From positions 1-21,987 of the forward strand of contig JAJFLD010000074.1 in NCBI GenBank assembly GCA_021772875.1: a stretch of DNA of 21,987 nt, in the 5' to 3' direction. Position 1 is the first letter of the stretch, and each line of letters opens with the position of its first letter. Below are positions 7,678-15,454 of the stretch, in pieces. The notes under the pieces are model-generated. The model worked only from the letters and a program-made list of their open reading frames with translations, had not been told where the DNA came from and made no database searches. The position numbers and the translations under genes were made by a program. The stretch comes from Ghiorsea sp. (GTDB lineage: Bacteria > Pseudomonadota > Zetaproteobacteria > Mariprofundales > Mariprofundaceae).

Positions 7678-7705
7678 TTGATGTTTGTGATAGATGGTCT
7701 ATCCT
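7678..7705 (+). promoter_or_regulatory. Possible promoter for comEA
   Basis: TTGATG (7678-7683) and TATCCT (7700-7705) are 16 bases apart on the plus strand, 37 bases before the comEA start. The boxes are only moderate matches, and the -10 overlaps the palindrome at 7689-7703. This is the best candidate in the intergenic stretch but is not strong. Confidence 0.35.
7689..7703. repeat. Inverted repeat, possible operator upstream of comEA
   Basis: GATAGA-TGG-TCTATC: perfect 6-base arms around a 3-base spacer, overlapping the putative comEA -10 region. Its sequence differs from the TGAAC/GTTCA operators, so it would be read by another regulator if it is functional. A chance palindrome cannot be excluded. 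Confidence 0.4.
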
Positions 7706-7741
7706 TTGCTGAGCTATTAAAGGGAATTTACGGAGGAAGGG

Positions 7742-8053
7742 ATGAAATTATTTTTAGTAATGCTAACAATCATAGGTGCTTTGTTTATGGCTGAAACTGT
7801 GATGGCAAGCGACAAAGTGAATATCAATACAGCAACGACTGAACAGCTGCAGACAATAAAGGGCATTGGTCCCAAAACAGCAACGGCAATCGTAGATTAC
7901 CGCACAAAACATGGTGATTTTTCTAGTGTTTCGGACTTGAAAAATGTTAAAGGTGTAGGTGAAAAGAGCCTCATGAAAATCAAAGATGGATTAACCGCAG
8001 GCGAAGCGGCCGCAAAAGCAAATAAAAAAGATAAAATGAAAGAATCGAAGTAG
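7742..8053 (+). CDS. comEA: Secreted ComEA-like helix-hairpin-helix protein
   Basis: A 103-residue protein with an N-terminal signal peptide (MKLFLVML, hydrophobic core, probable cleavage after VMA near residue 22) and a ComEA-type DNA-binding domain. Two helix-hairpin-helix motifs are visible: IKGIGPKTATAIV and VKGVGEKSLMKI, preceded by the family hallmark VNINTATTEQL. The lysine-rich tail (KANKKDKMKESK) could add non-specific DNA affinity. Small stand-alone proteins like this act in the periplasm, binding incoming DNA during natural transformation in Gram-negative bacteria, although many homologues are uncharacterised. The ATG at 7742 is preceded by a strong GGAGGAAGGG. No other competence gene is nearby, so a competence role is inferred from the family only. 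A hairpin terminator follows at 8110. Confidence 0.88.
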   Translation: MKLFLVMLTIIGALFMAETVMASDKVNINTATTEQLQTIKGIGPKTATAIVDYRTKHGDFSSVSDLKNVKGVGEKSLMKIKDGLTAGEAAAKANKKDKMKESK

Positions 8054-8109
8054 GAAAACAAGAAGTAATAAAATATAAAACTAAATAAATTTTTTAATAG
8101 CATGGAAAG

Positions 8110-8136
8110 AGAAAGCAGGCATCATGCCTGCTTTCT
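8110..8136 (+). terminator. Hairpin between comEA and wzz, probable terminator
   Basis: An 11-base perfect stem (AGAAAGCAGGC paired with GCCTGCTTTCT) with a 5-base loop ATCAT. The following bases, TGATTTAC, form only a weak U-tract. It would end the comEA transcript, or act as an attenuator ahead of the polysaccharide locus, whose first start codon is 21 bases downstream. The preceding stretch 8054-8109 is AT-rich and shows no convincing promoter. Confidence 0.6.
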
Positions 8137-8157
8137 TGATTTACAGGAGCGGGTTAG

Positions 8158-9219
8158 GTGATAGATAAAGGACAGCAGGAAATTAGCTTATTTGATCTTT
8201 GGCAAGTGCTGGTGAAGCAAAAGTGGTTGATCTTTATGACGTGGGGAGTGTGTACGTTGTTGGGGTTGGTGTATGTGTTATTAGCAACGCCTATCTATCA
8301 AGCAGAAGCTTATATGTTGCCGCCCAGCCAGAAAGATGTTCAGGCATTGAATGTCCGTCTTTCAAGTCCCTCGGATAAAGCAGGGGAAAAAGGGCGTTTG
8401 ATTACCTATAGTGCTAGTGATGCGTACGATCTTTTTATCCAGACCTTAGAGTCTCGCGCTAACCGAAGACAGTTTTATGAAAGTAATAAGATTGCGAATA
8501 GACTTGGTATGTTAGCAAGCGATGACCCAGATGTTTTTTTTGAAAAGGGGTTTAATGATAATTTATTGGTGACTCAAGGTGTACAGAAGAATAAAAAAAC
8601 CAACTTTGTGTCCTTATCATTCAAGGGAAGAGATGCGGTGATGGCAGCCAAGTGGGTTAACGACTTTATGCAGATAACTTCTATTGCAGTAAGCCGCATT
8701 CTTGCGGGCGATGTCCAAGGGCAGGTGAATGGTGCAAAAGCAAATATTAAAGAAGCCATTGAAGGCAAAAAACTTTTAGCGAAAATTCGTAAAAAAGACC
8801 GCATTGTTGCTTTGAGAGAAGCTGTTTATGTTAGGCGATCATTAAATAATCAGGATTTGCAGTTAAGGTCTGGGGTAGCTATTAATACAGAGGAATTTCC
8901 TTTGTATATGTTAAGTGAGTCTGCGCTCAATGCGGAAATAAACATATTACAGCAACGTAAAGATGATTCCCCATTCATTGAAGGGCTTCGTGATTTGGAA
9001 GAGAGTTTGGCAGCACTTGAGCAAATCAATATTGATGCGACAAAAATAAAACCTGTGTTTATTGATCAAGAAGCGTTTGTTCCTGTTCGGCCAACTGAGC
9101 CTAAAAAACCGCTTATTATGTTGCTTGCAGGGCTTTTGGGTTTAATGCTAGGGGGCACGGCAGCATTTGTTAGACAGGTCTTGAGAAAACAAGATGGGCA
9201 AATTGTAGATGAAAAGTAA
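8158..9219 (+). CDS. wzz: Wzz-type polysaccharide chain-length determinant
   Basis: A 353-residue inner-membrane polysaccharide co-polymerase. It sets the modal chain length of polymer made by the Wzx/Wzy pathway. Membrane helix 1 lies at about residues 24-44 (WLIFMTWGVCTLLGLVYVLL), followed by the conserved IYQAEAYMLPP entry into the periplasmic domain, and helix 2 at about 319-338 is preceded by the proline-rich signature VPVRPTEPKKP. No tyrosine-kinase domain is fused, so it is of the O-antigen/Wzz class rather than the Wzc class. The start is GTG at 8158 with AGGAG 8 bases upstream. The 3' end overlaps the next gene by 11 bases. It is the first gene of the polysaccharide locus. Confidence 0.9.
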   Translation: MIDKGQQEISLFDLWQVLVKQKWLIFMTWGVCTLLGLVYVLLATPIYQAEAYMLPPSQKDVQALNVRLSSPSDKAGEKGRLITYSASDAYDLFIQTLESRANRRQFYESNKIANRLGMLASDDPDVFFEKGFNDNLLVTQGVQKNKKTNFVSLSFKGRDAVMAAKWVNDFMQITSIAVSRILAGDVQGQVNGAKANIKEAIEGKKLLAKIRKKDRIVALREAVYVRRSLNNQDLQLRSGVAINTEEFPLYMLSESALNAEINILQQRKDDSPFIEGLRDLEESLAALEQINIDATKIKPVFIDQEAFVPVRPTEPKKPLIMLLAGLLGLMLGGTAAFVRQVLRKQDGQIVDEK

Positions 9220-10498
9220 AATAACCGCAGTTGTTGGCTTGGGTTATGTTGGGTTGCCTCTGGCCCTGGCATTTGGAAGAGTGATGCAGACCATTGGTTT
9301 TGATATTTCAACAGAAAAGATTGACGCTTATCTTGAAGGGTTTGACCCAACAGGTGAAATGGAAGGAATTTTGTTTGAGAAGGCAAAGCAGCTAACCTAT
9401 ACAACGAATGCAAACGATATAGCTGTGGCTGATTTTGTAGTGGTTGCTGTTCCAACGCCTGTTGACAGTGCTCATCAGCCTGATTTAACACCAGTGATTA
9501 CAGCAACGGAAACAGTTGGCAAAAATCTGAAGCAAGGTGCTGTGGTTATTTTTGAATCTACGGTTTACCCAGGGGTCACAGAAGAGATATGTGTGCCTAT
9601 CTTGGAGCGAGAATCAGGCTTAATATGTGGAGAAGGCTTTAAAGTTGGCTATTCTCCCGAGCGCGTGAACCCAGGAGATAAAGTTCATAGGCTAGAAACA
9701 ATTGTTAAGGTCGTATCAGGACAGGATGAGGAGACTTTAGAGCAAGTGGCCTCACTTTATGAACAGGTGATAGAAGCAGGTGTACACAGGGCACCAACTA
9801 TTAAGGTAGCCGAGGCTTCCAAGGTTATTGAAAATACACAGCGTGATTTAAATATTGCATTGATGAATGAATTGGCGGTTATTTTTGATAAAATGGATAT
9901 TGATACTGTGGAGGTGCTTGAGGCTGCGGGTACCAAGTGGAATTTTTTGCCATTCCGGCCTGGTCTTGTTGGTGGACATTGTATTGGTGTGGACCCGTAC
10001 TATTTAACGTATAAAGCTGAAATGATGGGTTATCAGCCCGATGTTATTTTATCAGGGCGTCAAATTAATGATGGCATGGGTAAATTTATCGCAGGTAAGA
10101 CTATCAAACAAATGATTATTTCTGGCGCACAGGTGAAAGGTGCTCTTGTATTAATTTTAGGGATTGCATTTAAAGAAAACTGCGAAGATTTAAGGAATAC
10201 AAGGGTTATTGATATTATTGAAGAGTTGGAATCTTATGGTGTAAAAGTTAAGGTCTTCGACCCCGAGGTTAATCAGGAAAGCGCAAAACAAGAGTATGGT
10301 GTAGAGATGTTAGAGGACTTGGAACAAATTTGTGGTGTTGCCGGCATTGTTTCTGCTGTGGCACACGCGTCAATTGCGAGTCTGGATGTAAAGGGCTTGG
10401 CTCAATGTTGTGTCCGAGGAGCACCTTTTATGGATGTAAAGTCGGTGTTTGACAGAAATCAACTAGAAACTGAGGGTTTTAAAGTATGGCGGTTATAA
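9209..10498 (+). CDS. tviB: UDP-N-acetylhexosamine 6-dehydrogenase (TviB/WbpO family)
   Basis: A 429-residue NAD-dependent dehydrogenase that oxidises C6 of a UDP-N-acetylhexosamine to the uronic acid, giving an acidic sugar for the polymer. The Rossmann motif is GLGYVGLPLA near the N-terminus, with VPTPVD and ESTVYPG characteristic of the family. KVIENTQRDLNIALMNELA and the active-site block GGHCIGVDPYYLT, with catalytic Cys258, match TviB of Vi capsule and WbpO closely. These enzymes use UDP-GlcNAc or UDP-GalNAc, and the sequence does not let me choose between them. A C4 epimerase (TviC/WbpP) normally follows; the SDR at 16251 could fill that role but is not clearly of that type. The gene overlaps wzz by 11 bases. 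Confidence 0.9.
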   Translation: MKSKITAVVGLGYVGLPLALAFGRVMQTIGFDISTEKIDAYLEGFDPTGEMEGILFEKAKQLTYTTNANDIAVADFVVVAVPTPVDSAHQPDLTPVITATETVGKNLKQGAVVIFESTVYPGVTEEICVPILERESGLICGEGFKVGYSPERVNPGDKVHRLETIVKVVSGQDEETLEQVASLYEQVIEAGVHRAPTIKVAEASKVIENTQRDLNIALMNELAVIFDKMDIDTVEVLEAAGTKWNFLPFRPGLVGGHCIGVDPYYLTYKAEMMGYQPDVILSGRQINDGMGKFIAGKTIKQMIISGAQVKGALVLILGIAFKENCEDLRNTRVIDIIEELESYGVKVKVFDPEVNQESAKQEYGVEMLEDLEQICGVAGIVSAVAHASIASLDVKGLAQCCVRGAPFMDVKSVFDRNQLETEGFKVWRL

Positions 10499-11625
10499 TG
10501 CAAGAAAAAAAAGTTGCTTTGATTACAGGTGTAACTGGTCAAGATGGATCGTATTTGGCTGAGTTTTTATTGGAAAAAGGTTATGTGGTTCACGGCATTA
10601 AGCGTCGTGCCTCTTCATTTAATACGCAACGTATTGACCATATTTATCAAGATCCTCATGTTGAAAACAAAAACTTTGTGCTGCATTATGGTGATTTAAC
10701 AGACTCATCAAACTTAACTCGAATTCTACAAGAAGTGCAGCCCGATGAGGTTTATAACCTTGGTGCGCAATCTCATGTGGCAGTGAGCTTTGAATCACCC
10801 GAATATACAGCCGATGTTGATGCCATTGGCACACTTCGTTTATTAGAGGCAATTCGCCTGCTAGGCTTAGAAAAGAAAACGAAATTCTATCAAGCTTCCA
10901 CATCTGAGTTATTTGGTGAAGTGCAAGAAATTCCACAAAAAGAAACAACACCCTTTTATCCACGTTCGCCTTATGCTGTGGCAAAAATGTATGCCTACTG
11001 GATTGTGGTTAATTATCGCGAATCTTATGGTATGTATGCATGCAACGGCATTTTGTTTAACCATGAATCACCACGTCGAGGTGAAACATTTGTGACACGT
11101 AAAATCACCCGTGGTTTGGCGAATATTTCTCAAGGTTTAGAGAAGTGTTTGTTTATGGGTAATATGGATGCCTTGCGTGACTGGGGGCATGCTAAGGATT
11201 ATGTGCGTATGCAATGGATGATGTTGCAGCAAGATGAGCCTGATGACTTTGTGATTGCCACTGGAGTGCAGTACTCAGTACGCCAGTTTATCATTTGGTC
11301 GGCAGCTGAGCTTGGCATTATTGTTGAGTTTAGTGGTGCAGGCCTTGATGAAAAAGGCATCGTTACTGCTATTGTAGGTGACAATGCTCCTGAACTAAAA
11401 ATTGGTGATATGATTGTGCAAGTGGACCCACGTTATTTCCGCCCGGCTGAAGTTGAGACTTTGTTGGGTGATCCGAGTAAAGCTAAAGCTGTGTTGGGGT
11501 GGACACCTGAAATCACAGTGCAAGAAATGTGTGCGGAAATGGTGTCAGAAGACTTGAAAGCTGCGAAGCGCCATGCCCTTCTTAAAGCGCATGGCCATGA
11601 TTTGCCTGTGGCGACTGAGGGTTAA
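10486..11625 (+). CDS. gmd: GDP-mannose 4,6-dehydratase
   Basis: An extended short-chain dehydrogenase of 379 residues that converts GDP-D-mannose to GDP-4-keto-6-deoxymannose, the first step to GDP-L-fucose. The cofactor motif is GVTGQDG (residues 15-21), and the catalytic residues are Thr139 in STSE and the Tyr163/Lys167 pair in SPYAVAK. KRRASSFNT, GILFNHESPRRGETFVTRK and VDPRYFRPAEVE are signatures shared almost word for word with E. coli Gmd. The ATG at 10486 has GAGGG 9 bases upstream; the ATG at 10498, overlapping the previous stop as TAATG, is an equally plausible start and would give 375 residues. It pairs with fcl two bases downstream. Confidence 0.97.
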   Translation: MAVIMQEKKVALITGVTGQDGSYLAEFLLEKGYVVHGIKRRASSFNTQRIDHIYQDPHVENKNFVLHYGDLTDSSNLTRILQEVQPDEVYNLGAQSHVAVSFESPEYTADVDAIGTLRLLEAIRLLGLEKKTKFYQASTSELFGEVQEIPQKETTPFYPRSPYAVAKMYAYWIVVNYRESYGMYACNGILFNHESPRRGETFVTRKITRGLANISQGLEKCLFMGNMDALRDWGHAKDYVRMQWMMLQQDEPDDFVIATGVQYSVRQFIIWSAAELGIIVEFSGAGLDEKGIVTAIVGDNAPELKIGDMIVQVDPRYFRPAEVETLLGDPSKAKAVLGWTPEITVQEMCAEMVSEDLKAAKRHALLKAHGHDLPVATEG

Positions 11626-11627
11626 AG

Positions 11628-12593
11628 ATGTCTGATAAGCGTGTTTATGTGGCAGGACACCGTGGCATGGTCGGCTCAGCTATTGTGAAGCAGCTCCAAC
11701 AACAAGAAGGCGTAGAAGTTATTTCTAGAACCCATGCTGAATTGGAGTTGACCAATCAAGCAGCAGTGTTCGATTTCTTTGGACAAGAGCGCATTGATGA
11801 AGTGTATTTGGCCGCTGCCAAAGTGGGAGGCATTCATGCTAACAATACTTATCCTGCCGATTTTATTTATGAAAACCTGATGATTGAAGCCAACATCATT
11901 CATGCTGCGCACAAAAGTAATGTGCAGAAATTATTGTTTTTGGGCTCCTCATGTATTTATCCCAAACTGGCAAACCAGCCGATGGCAGAAAGCGAATTGC
12001 TGACGGCAACCCTAGAAGCAACTAATGAGTCTTATGCGATTGCCAAGATTTCTGGTATTAAATTATGTGAGAGTTATAACCGTCAATATGGACGCGACTA
12101 TCGCAGTGTGATGCCAACCAATTTGTATGGTGAGAATGATAATTTCCATCTTGAAAACTCTCATGTGATTCCCGCACTTATGCGTAGGTTTCATGAAGCA
12201 AAAATCAATGGTGAAAACAAAGTTGTGGTATGGGGCAGTGGTAAGCCTATGCGTGAGTTTTTGCATGTGAATGATATGGCGGAAGCGTCAATATTCGTAA
12301 TGAACCTAGATAATGAGACATATCAAGCTCACACGAGCCCTATGCTTTCCCATATTAATGTCGGTACTGGTATCGATTGTACCATTCGTGAGTTGGCAGA
12401 GACTATAGCTGAGGTGTTGGGCTTTAAAGGCAAAGTCGTTTTTGATGCCACAAAACCTGATGGTACAATGCGCAAGCTGCTAGATGTAGCCAGATTGGAA
12501 AATCTTGGTTGGAGAGCAAAAACGCATCTGCCAGAAGGCCTTAAATCCACTTACCAGTGGTTTTTATCTAATCATGATAAATTTAGAAAGTAA
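11628..12593 (+). CDS. fcl: GDP-L-fucose synthase (GDP-4-keto-6-deoxymannose epimerase-reductase)
   Basis: A 321-residue extended SDR that epimerises C3 and C5 of GDP-4-keto-6-deoxymannose and reduces C4 with NADPH, yielding GDP-L-fucose. The nucleotide motif is GHRGMVG (residues 10-16). The block LAAAKVGGIHANNTYPADFIYENL is diagnostic of this enzyme, as is FLGSSCIYPK. The catalytic pair is Tyr136/Lys140, at the same positions as in the E. coli enzyme, and MPTNLYGENDNF and KPMREFLHVND follow. It starts two bases after gmd and forms a complete GDP-mannose to GDP-fucose module with it. GDP-mannose synthesis genes (manB, manC) are not in the window. Confidence 0.97.
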   Translation: MSDKRVYVAGHRGMVGSAIVKQLQQQEGVEVISRTHAELELTNQAAVFDFFGQERIDEVYLAAAKVGGIHANNTYPADFIYENLMIEANIIHAAHKSNVQKLLFLGSSCIYPKLANQPMAESELLTATLEATNESYAIAKISGIKLCESYNRQYGRDYRSVMPTNLYGENDNFHLENSHVIPALMRRFHEAKINGENKVVVWGSGKPMREFLHVNDMAEASIFVMNLDNETYQAHTSPMLSHINVGTGIDCTIRELAETIAEVLGFKGKVVFDATKPDGTMRKLLDVARLENLGWRAKTHLPEGLKSTYQWFLSNHDKFRK

Positions 12594-12596
12594 TAT

Positions 12597-13934
12597 ATGA
12601 CAGCTGATAAAAGAGCTAAACATAGAAAGAGTAATATAGTAAAAACCCTTTCTATGGGAGCATATTCAAAAGCAGTTAGTATACTAGTATCTTTTGCTAT
12701 GGTCCCACTTGCAGTGAACTATTTAGGAACAGGTGGGTATGGCTTATGGGTTGCTGTATCCTCACTCATCGCGTTACTTTCATTTACTGATGGAGGAGTT
12801 GGTAAGGCACTTTTGAACATGGTTTCACACGCGACAGGTGCCAATGTTAAACAGCCCATAAGACATATTATCTCAAGTGGTTTCTTTGTATTGTTATGTA
12901 TATCTATCATAGGTGCATCGATTTTTCTTATGCTCAGTTCTTATGTGGATTGGGCATGGGTTTTCGGACTTAATCAAGAGTTTCGGCCTACAGAGCTGTA
13001 TACCCTAGTGTTGATTGTAGGGTTGGCCTTTTTCATTGCGATGCCTTTTTCATTAGTTGGTAATGTTCAGCATGGTTTTCAAGAGGGTAATATCGAGGCA
13101 TTTTGGAATGCAAAAGGTAGGCTCTTATCATTAGTCTTTGCTATTATAGCTATTCAGTTAGATAAGGGCTTGTTTGGGTTTGCCCTTGCTGTTGTTTCAG
13201 GGCCAATTGTAGCGGCCCTAGGTAACAATATTTATTATTTTGGAGTAAGAAATAGGGCGATGATACCAGCGCTATCAAGCGTGAGGAAAGATAATATACA
13301 TGCTGTACTGGGCACAGGAGGACTGTTTTTTGTGTTACAGATAACTTCCGCTATTCAGTTGTCAGCTGATAATATTATTATTTCAAACATGATTGGCCCA
13401 TCTGCAGTAGCACAATATGCAATCTGTATGCAGTTATTTTTGGTGATACCTATGCTTATGGGATTGCTTTGGGCTCCATTGTGGCCTGCTTTACGAGAAG
13501 CTATGGCAAGTGATGATGTTGAGTGGGTGAAACGTGTGTTTGCAAAGAGTCTGAAGCTGGCATTTCTTGTAGGACTACCGTCTCTAATCGTGCTGGTTAT
13601 ATTTGGTCAGGATATTATGCGAATCTGGGTAGGAGATGAAGTTGTTCCATCCACGTTACTTTTGGTCGGGTGTGGAGTGTGGATGTTTCTTGTTTTGATA
13701 GGAAATGTCATTGCTGTATTTCTTAACGCAATGCAGTGGTTAAAAGTTCAAATAATAGTGGCGCTAAGTGCAGGAACAGCAAATGTGTTCATCACTATTT
13801 TTCTTGTTGGGAAGGTTGGATTTGAAGGTGCTGTGTACGGGAGTATTATATCATATATCATTTTCGCATTAGTTCCATATTCCATATTGATTCCTAATTA
13901 TATGAGATCCAAGAGGTTTACCTCAGTTGCTTAA
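12597..13934 (+). CDS. wzx: Wzx-type polysaccharide flippase (MOP superfamily)
   Basis: A 445-residue integral membrane protein with about twelve or more hydrophobic helices, of the MATE/PST-like polysaccharide transporter family. Such proteins flip undecaprenyl-diphosphate-linked repeat units to the periplasmic side. The N-terminal pattern (SMGAYSKAVSILVSFAMVPL, NYLGTGGYGLWVAVSS) is typical of Wzx proteins, and membrane segments continue to the C-terminus with the usual charged loop and MRIWVG. The ATG at 12597 lies 3 bases after fcl; the Shine-Dalgarno sequence is weak (GAAAG). From this gene on the DNA is visibly richer in A and T, with more ATA, AGA and AGG codons. Substrate specificity cannot be read from the sequence. 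Confidence 0.88.
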   Translation: MTADKRAKHRKSNIVKTLSMGAYSKAVSILVSFAMVPLAVNYLGTGGYGLWVAVSSLIALLSFTDGGVGKALLNMVSHATGANVKQPIRHIISSGFFVLLCISIIGASIFLMLSSYVDWAWVFGLNQEFRPTELYTLVLIVGLAFFIAMPFSLVGNVQHGFQEGNIEAFWNAKGRLLSLVFAIIAIQLDKGLFGFALAVVSGPIVAALGNNIYYFGVRNRAMIPALSSVRKDNIHAVLGTGGLFFVLQITSAIQLSADNIIISNMIGPSAVAQYAICMQLFLVIPMLMGLLWAPLWPALREAMASDDVEWVKRVFAKSLKLAFLVGLPSLIVLVIFGQDIMRIWVGDEVVPSTLLLVGCGVWMFLVLIGNVIAVFLNAMQWLKVQIIVALSAGTANVFITIFLVGKVGFEGAVYGSIISYIIFALVPYSILIPNYMRSKRFTSVA

Positions 13935-13944
13935 GTTTATAAAA

Positions 13945-13950
13945 GGGAGG
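13945..13950 (+). promoter_or_regulatory. Shine-Dalgarno sequence deciding the sulfotransferase start
   Basis: GGGAGG sits 9 bases before the TTG at 13960. The alternative TTG at 13927 lies upstream of this site and inside the wzx coding sequence without a good ribosome-binding site of its own. Confidence 0.6.
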
Positions 13951-13959
13951 AAGTGTAGG

Positions 13960-14871
13960 TTGAGACATTCAAGTCCCCAGAATACGAAACCTGTTTTTGT
14001 TGTTGTTGGTGCAGCAAAATCAGGCACTAGTTCATTAAATAATTATCTGAATGCGCATCCAGATATTCATATGTGTCCGAAAAAAGATGTTGCATGCTAT
14101 TTTTGTCGTGATTATGGATTGCCGCTGACGCTTGAAGAGTATAAGGAAATGCTTTTCCCTGCAGGGGATTACAGGGTTTCTGGTGATTGCTGTCATGCAT
14201 ACTTGACCGACGAAAAAAGTGCAGAATGGATAAAAGAAGAGTTTCCAGATGCTAAGATTATTATGATTTTACGAAATCCTGTGGATAAAATATACTCACA
14301 ATACCATTGGTTAGTGAACCATGGTTATGAATACCTTCCGACTTTTGAAGAAGCATTGGAAGCAGAGGATGAAAGATTTGATAAAAATGTTTGGAAAGCC
14401 CGCGGGTTGCTTCAGGGTTATAAACCAAATTATTTATATTTTAGAAGCGCTTTGTATTCAACTCAAATTGAAAAATACTTAGAGGCTTTTCCCCGTGAAA
14501 ACGTTCTCTTTCTTAAATTTGATGACTTAAAAAAACATTCGGGTGAATTTATGAGGGGAGTTTATAATTTCTTAGAAGTTGATCCGGATTTTGAAGTAAA
14601 TTTGAAAGTTTATAATCAACGTAGTTCAGTAAGGTCAATTAAGTTTCAATACTTCTGTATGTCTAAGTTAATGAAGGTGTTGCCTACGCGAATAGTGAGA
14701 GTATTTATGAAGTTAAATATGAGTTCAAAGATAAATGAAAAAATAAGCTCAAAAACTAAGGCTAAACTTCTTGAACGCTATAGCCAGGATATTACAAAGA
14801 CAGAACTGTTAACTGGCCTTTCTTTGCAGTCGTGGCTTGGGAAACCTGAAGGAGAAAATAAAGATGGGTAA
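13960..14871 (+). CDS. PAPS-dependent carbohydrate sulfotransferase
   Basis: A 303-residue cytosolic sulfotransferase when started at TTG 13960, which has GGGAGG 9 bases upstream; TTG 13927 would add 11 residues. It transfers sulfate from PAPS to a hydroxyl or amino group of a sugar. The 5'-phosphosulfate loop is VVGAAKSGTSSL (residues 15-26) followed by YLNAHPDI. The 3'-phosphate site is LRNPVDKIYSQY, with Arg105 and Ser113 in the expected places. This arrangement resembles the heparan sulfate N-/O-sulfotransferase group (Sulfotransfer_1/3). Within a Wzx/Wzy locus it should sulfate the repeat unit or a lipid-linked precursor. The base composition is clearly AT-rich. PAPS-forming genes are not in the window. 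The acceptor sugar is unknown. Confidence 0.87.
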   Translation: MRHSSPQNTKPVFVVVGAAKSGTSSLNNYLNAHPDIHMCPKKDVACYFCRDYGLPLTLEEYKEMLFPAGDYRVSGDCCHAYLTDEKSAEWIKEEFPDAKIIMILRNPVDKIYSQYHWLVNHGYEYLPTFEEALEAEDERFDKNVWKARGLLQGYKPNYLYFRSALYSTQIEKYLEAFPRENVLFLKFDDLKKHSGEFMRGVYNFLEVDPDFEVNLKVYNQRSSVRSIKFQYFCMSKLMKVLPTRIVRVFMKLNMSSKINEKISSKTKAKLLERYSQDITKTELLTGLSLQSWLGKPEGENKDG

Positions 14872-15454
14872 GCTTTTAAGAAGGCTCTTATATTTAATTC
14901 TGGATTACAGAGCTAAAAAGAGGCTATTATCTAACCAGAAGGTTGAAATTCATGCTAAGACGAAAGTTAAAGCATGGAGAAGTATTAGTCTCATTAGCGG
15001 AAGTTCGTTAAAGATAGGCAACGGAAGTATTTTTGAAGGGGCTATCGTAACAGAGTGTGATGATGCTGAAATTCACATTGGTGAAAATAGTTATTTTGGA
15101 GGGTCTAAAATCATAGCTGCATGCGGAGTTGAAATTGGAGATGACGTTCTTATTTCATGGGGCTGTACTTTTTATGACCACAACTCTCATTCTATTTTAT
15201 GGTCGCAAAGAAAAAATGATGTGAAAGACTGGTATCAAGGAAAAAAGAATTGGGTGGATGTTAAAAAAGAAAAAATTAAAATTTGTAATAAAGCATGGAT
15301 AGGATTTAATTCGACAATTATGAAAGGAGTTACTATAGGAGAAGGTGCTATAATAGCTTCAGGAAGTGTAGTCGTTAAAGATGTGCCTGCGTGGACAATC
15401 GTGGGAGGAAATCCTGCAAGGGTGATTAGGGAGATTCCACAGAATGAACGATAA
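14864..15454 (+). CDS. Left-handed beta-helix (hexapeptide) O-acetyltransferase
   Basis: A 196-residue trimeric-type acyltransferase of the WcaF/WbbJ/maltose-acetyltransferase class, which usually moves acetyl from acetyl-CoA to a sugar hydroxyl. Hexapeptide turns recur through the protein (SLKIGNGSI, VEIGDDVLI, VTIGEGAIIASGSVVVKDVP), and the C-terminal signature IVGGNPARVIREI is complete. FYDHNSH holds the expected catalytic histidine. The ATG at 14864 with AGGAG 9 bases upstream is a better start than TTG 14837. It overlaps the sulfotransferase by 8 bases, so the two are likely co-translated. In this locus it probably O-acetylates the polysaccharide repeat unit; the exact acceptor, or an N-acetylation role, cannot be determined. 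Confidence 0.86.
   Translation: MGKLLRRLLYLILDYRAKKRLLSNQKVEIHAKTKVKAWRSISLISGSSLKIGNGSIFEGAIVTECDDAEIHIGENSYFGGSKIIAACGVEIGDDVLISWGCTFYDHNSHSILWSQRKNDVKDWYQGKKNWVDVKKEKIKICNKAWIGFNSTIMKGVTIGEGAIIASGSVVVKDVPAWTIVGGNPARVIREIPQNER

Noticed and set aside
8144..8160. Possible JUMPStart/ops element (GGAGCGGGTTAGGTG region) before wzz
   Set aside because: The resemblance to the ops core GGCGGTAGCGTG is partial, and these bases are better explained as the wzz ribosome-binding site and start codon.
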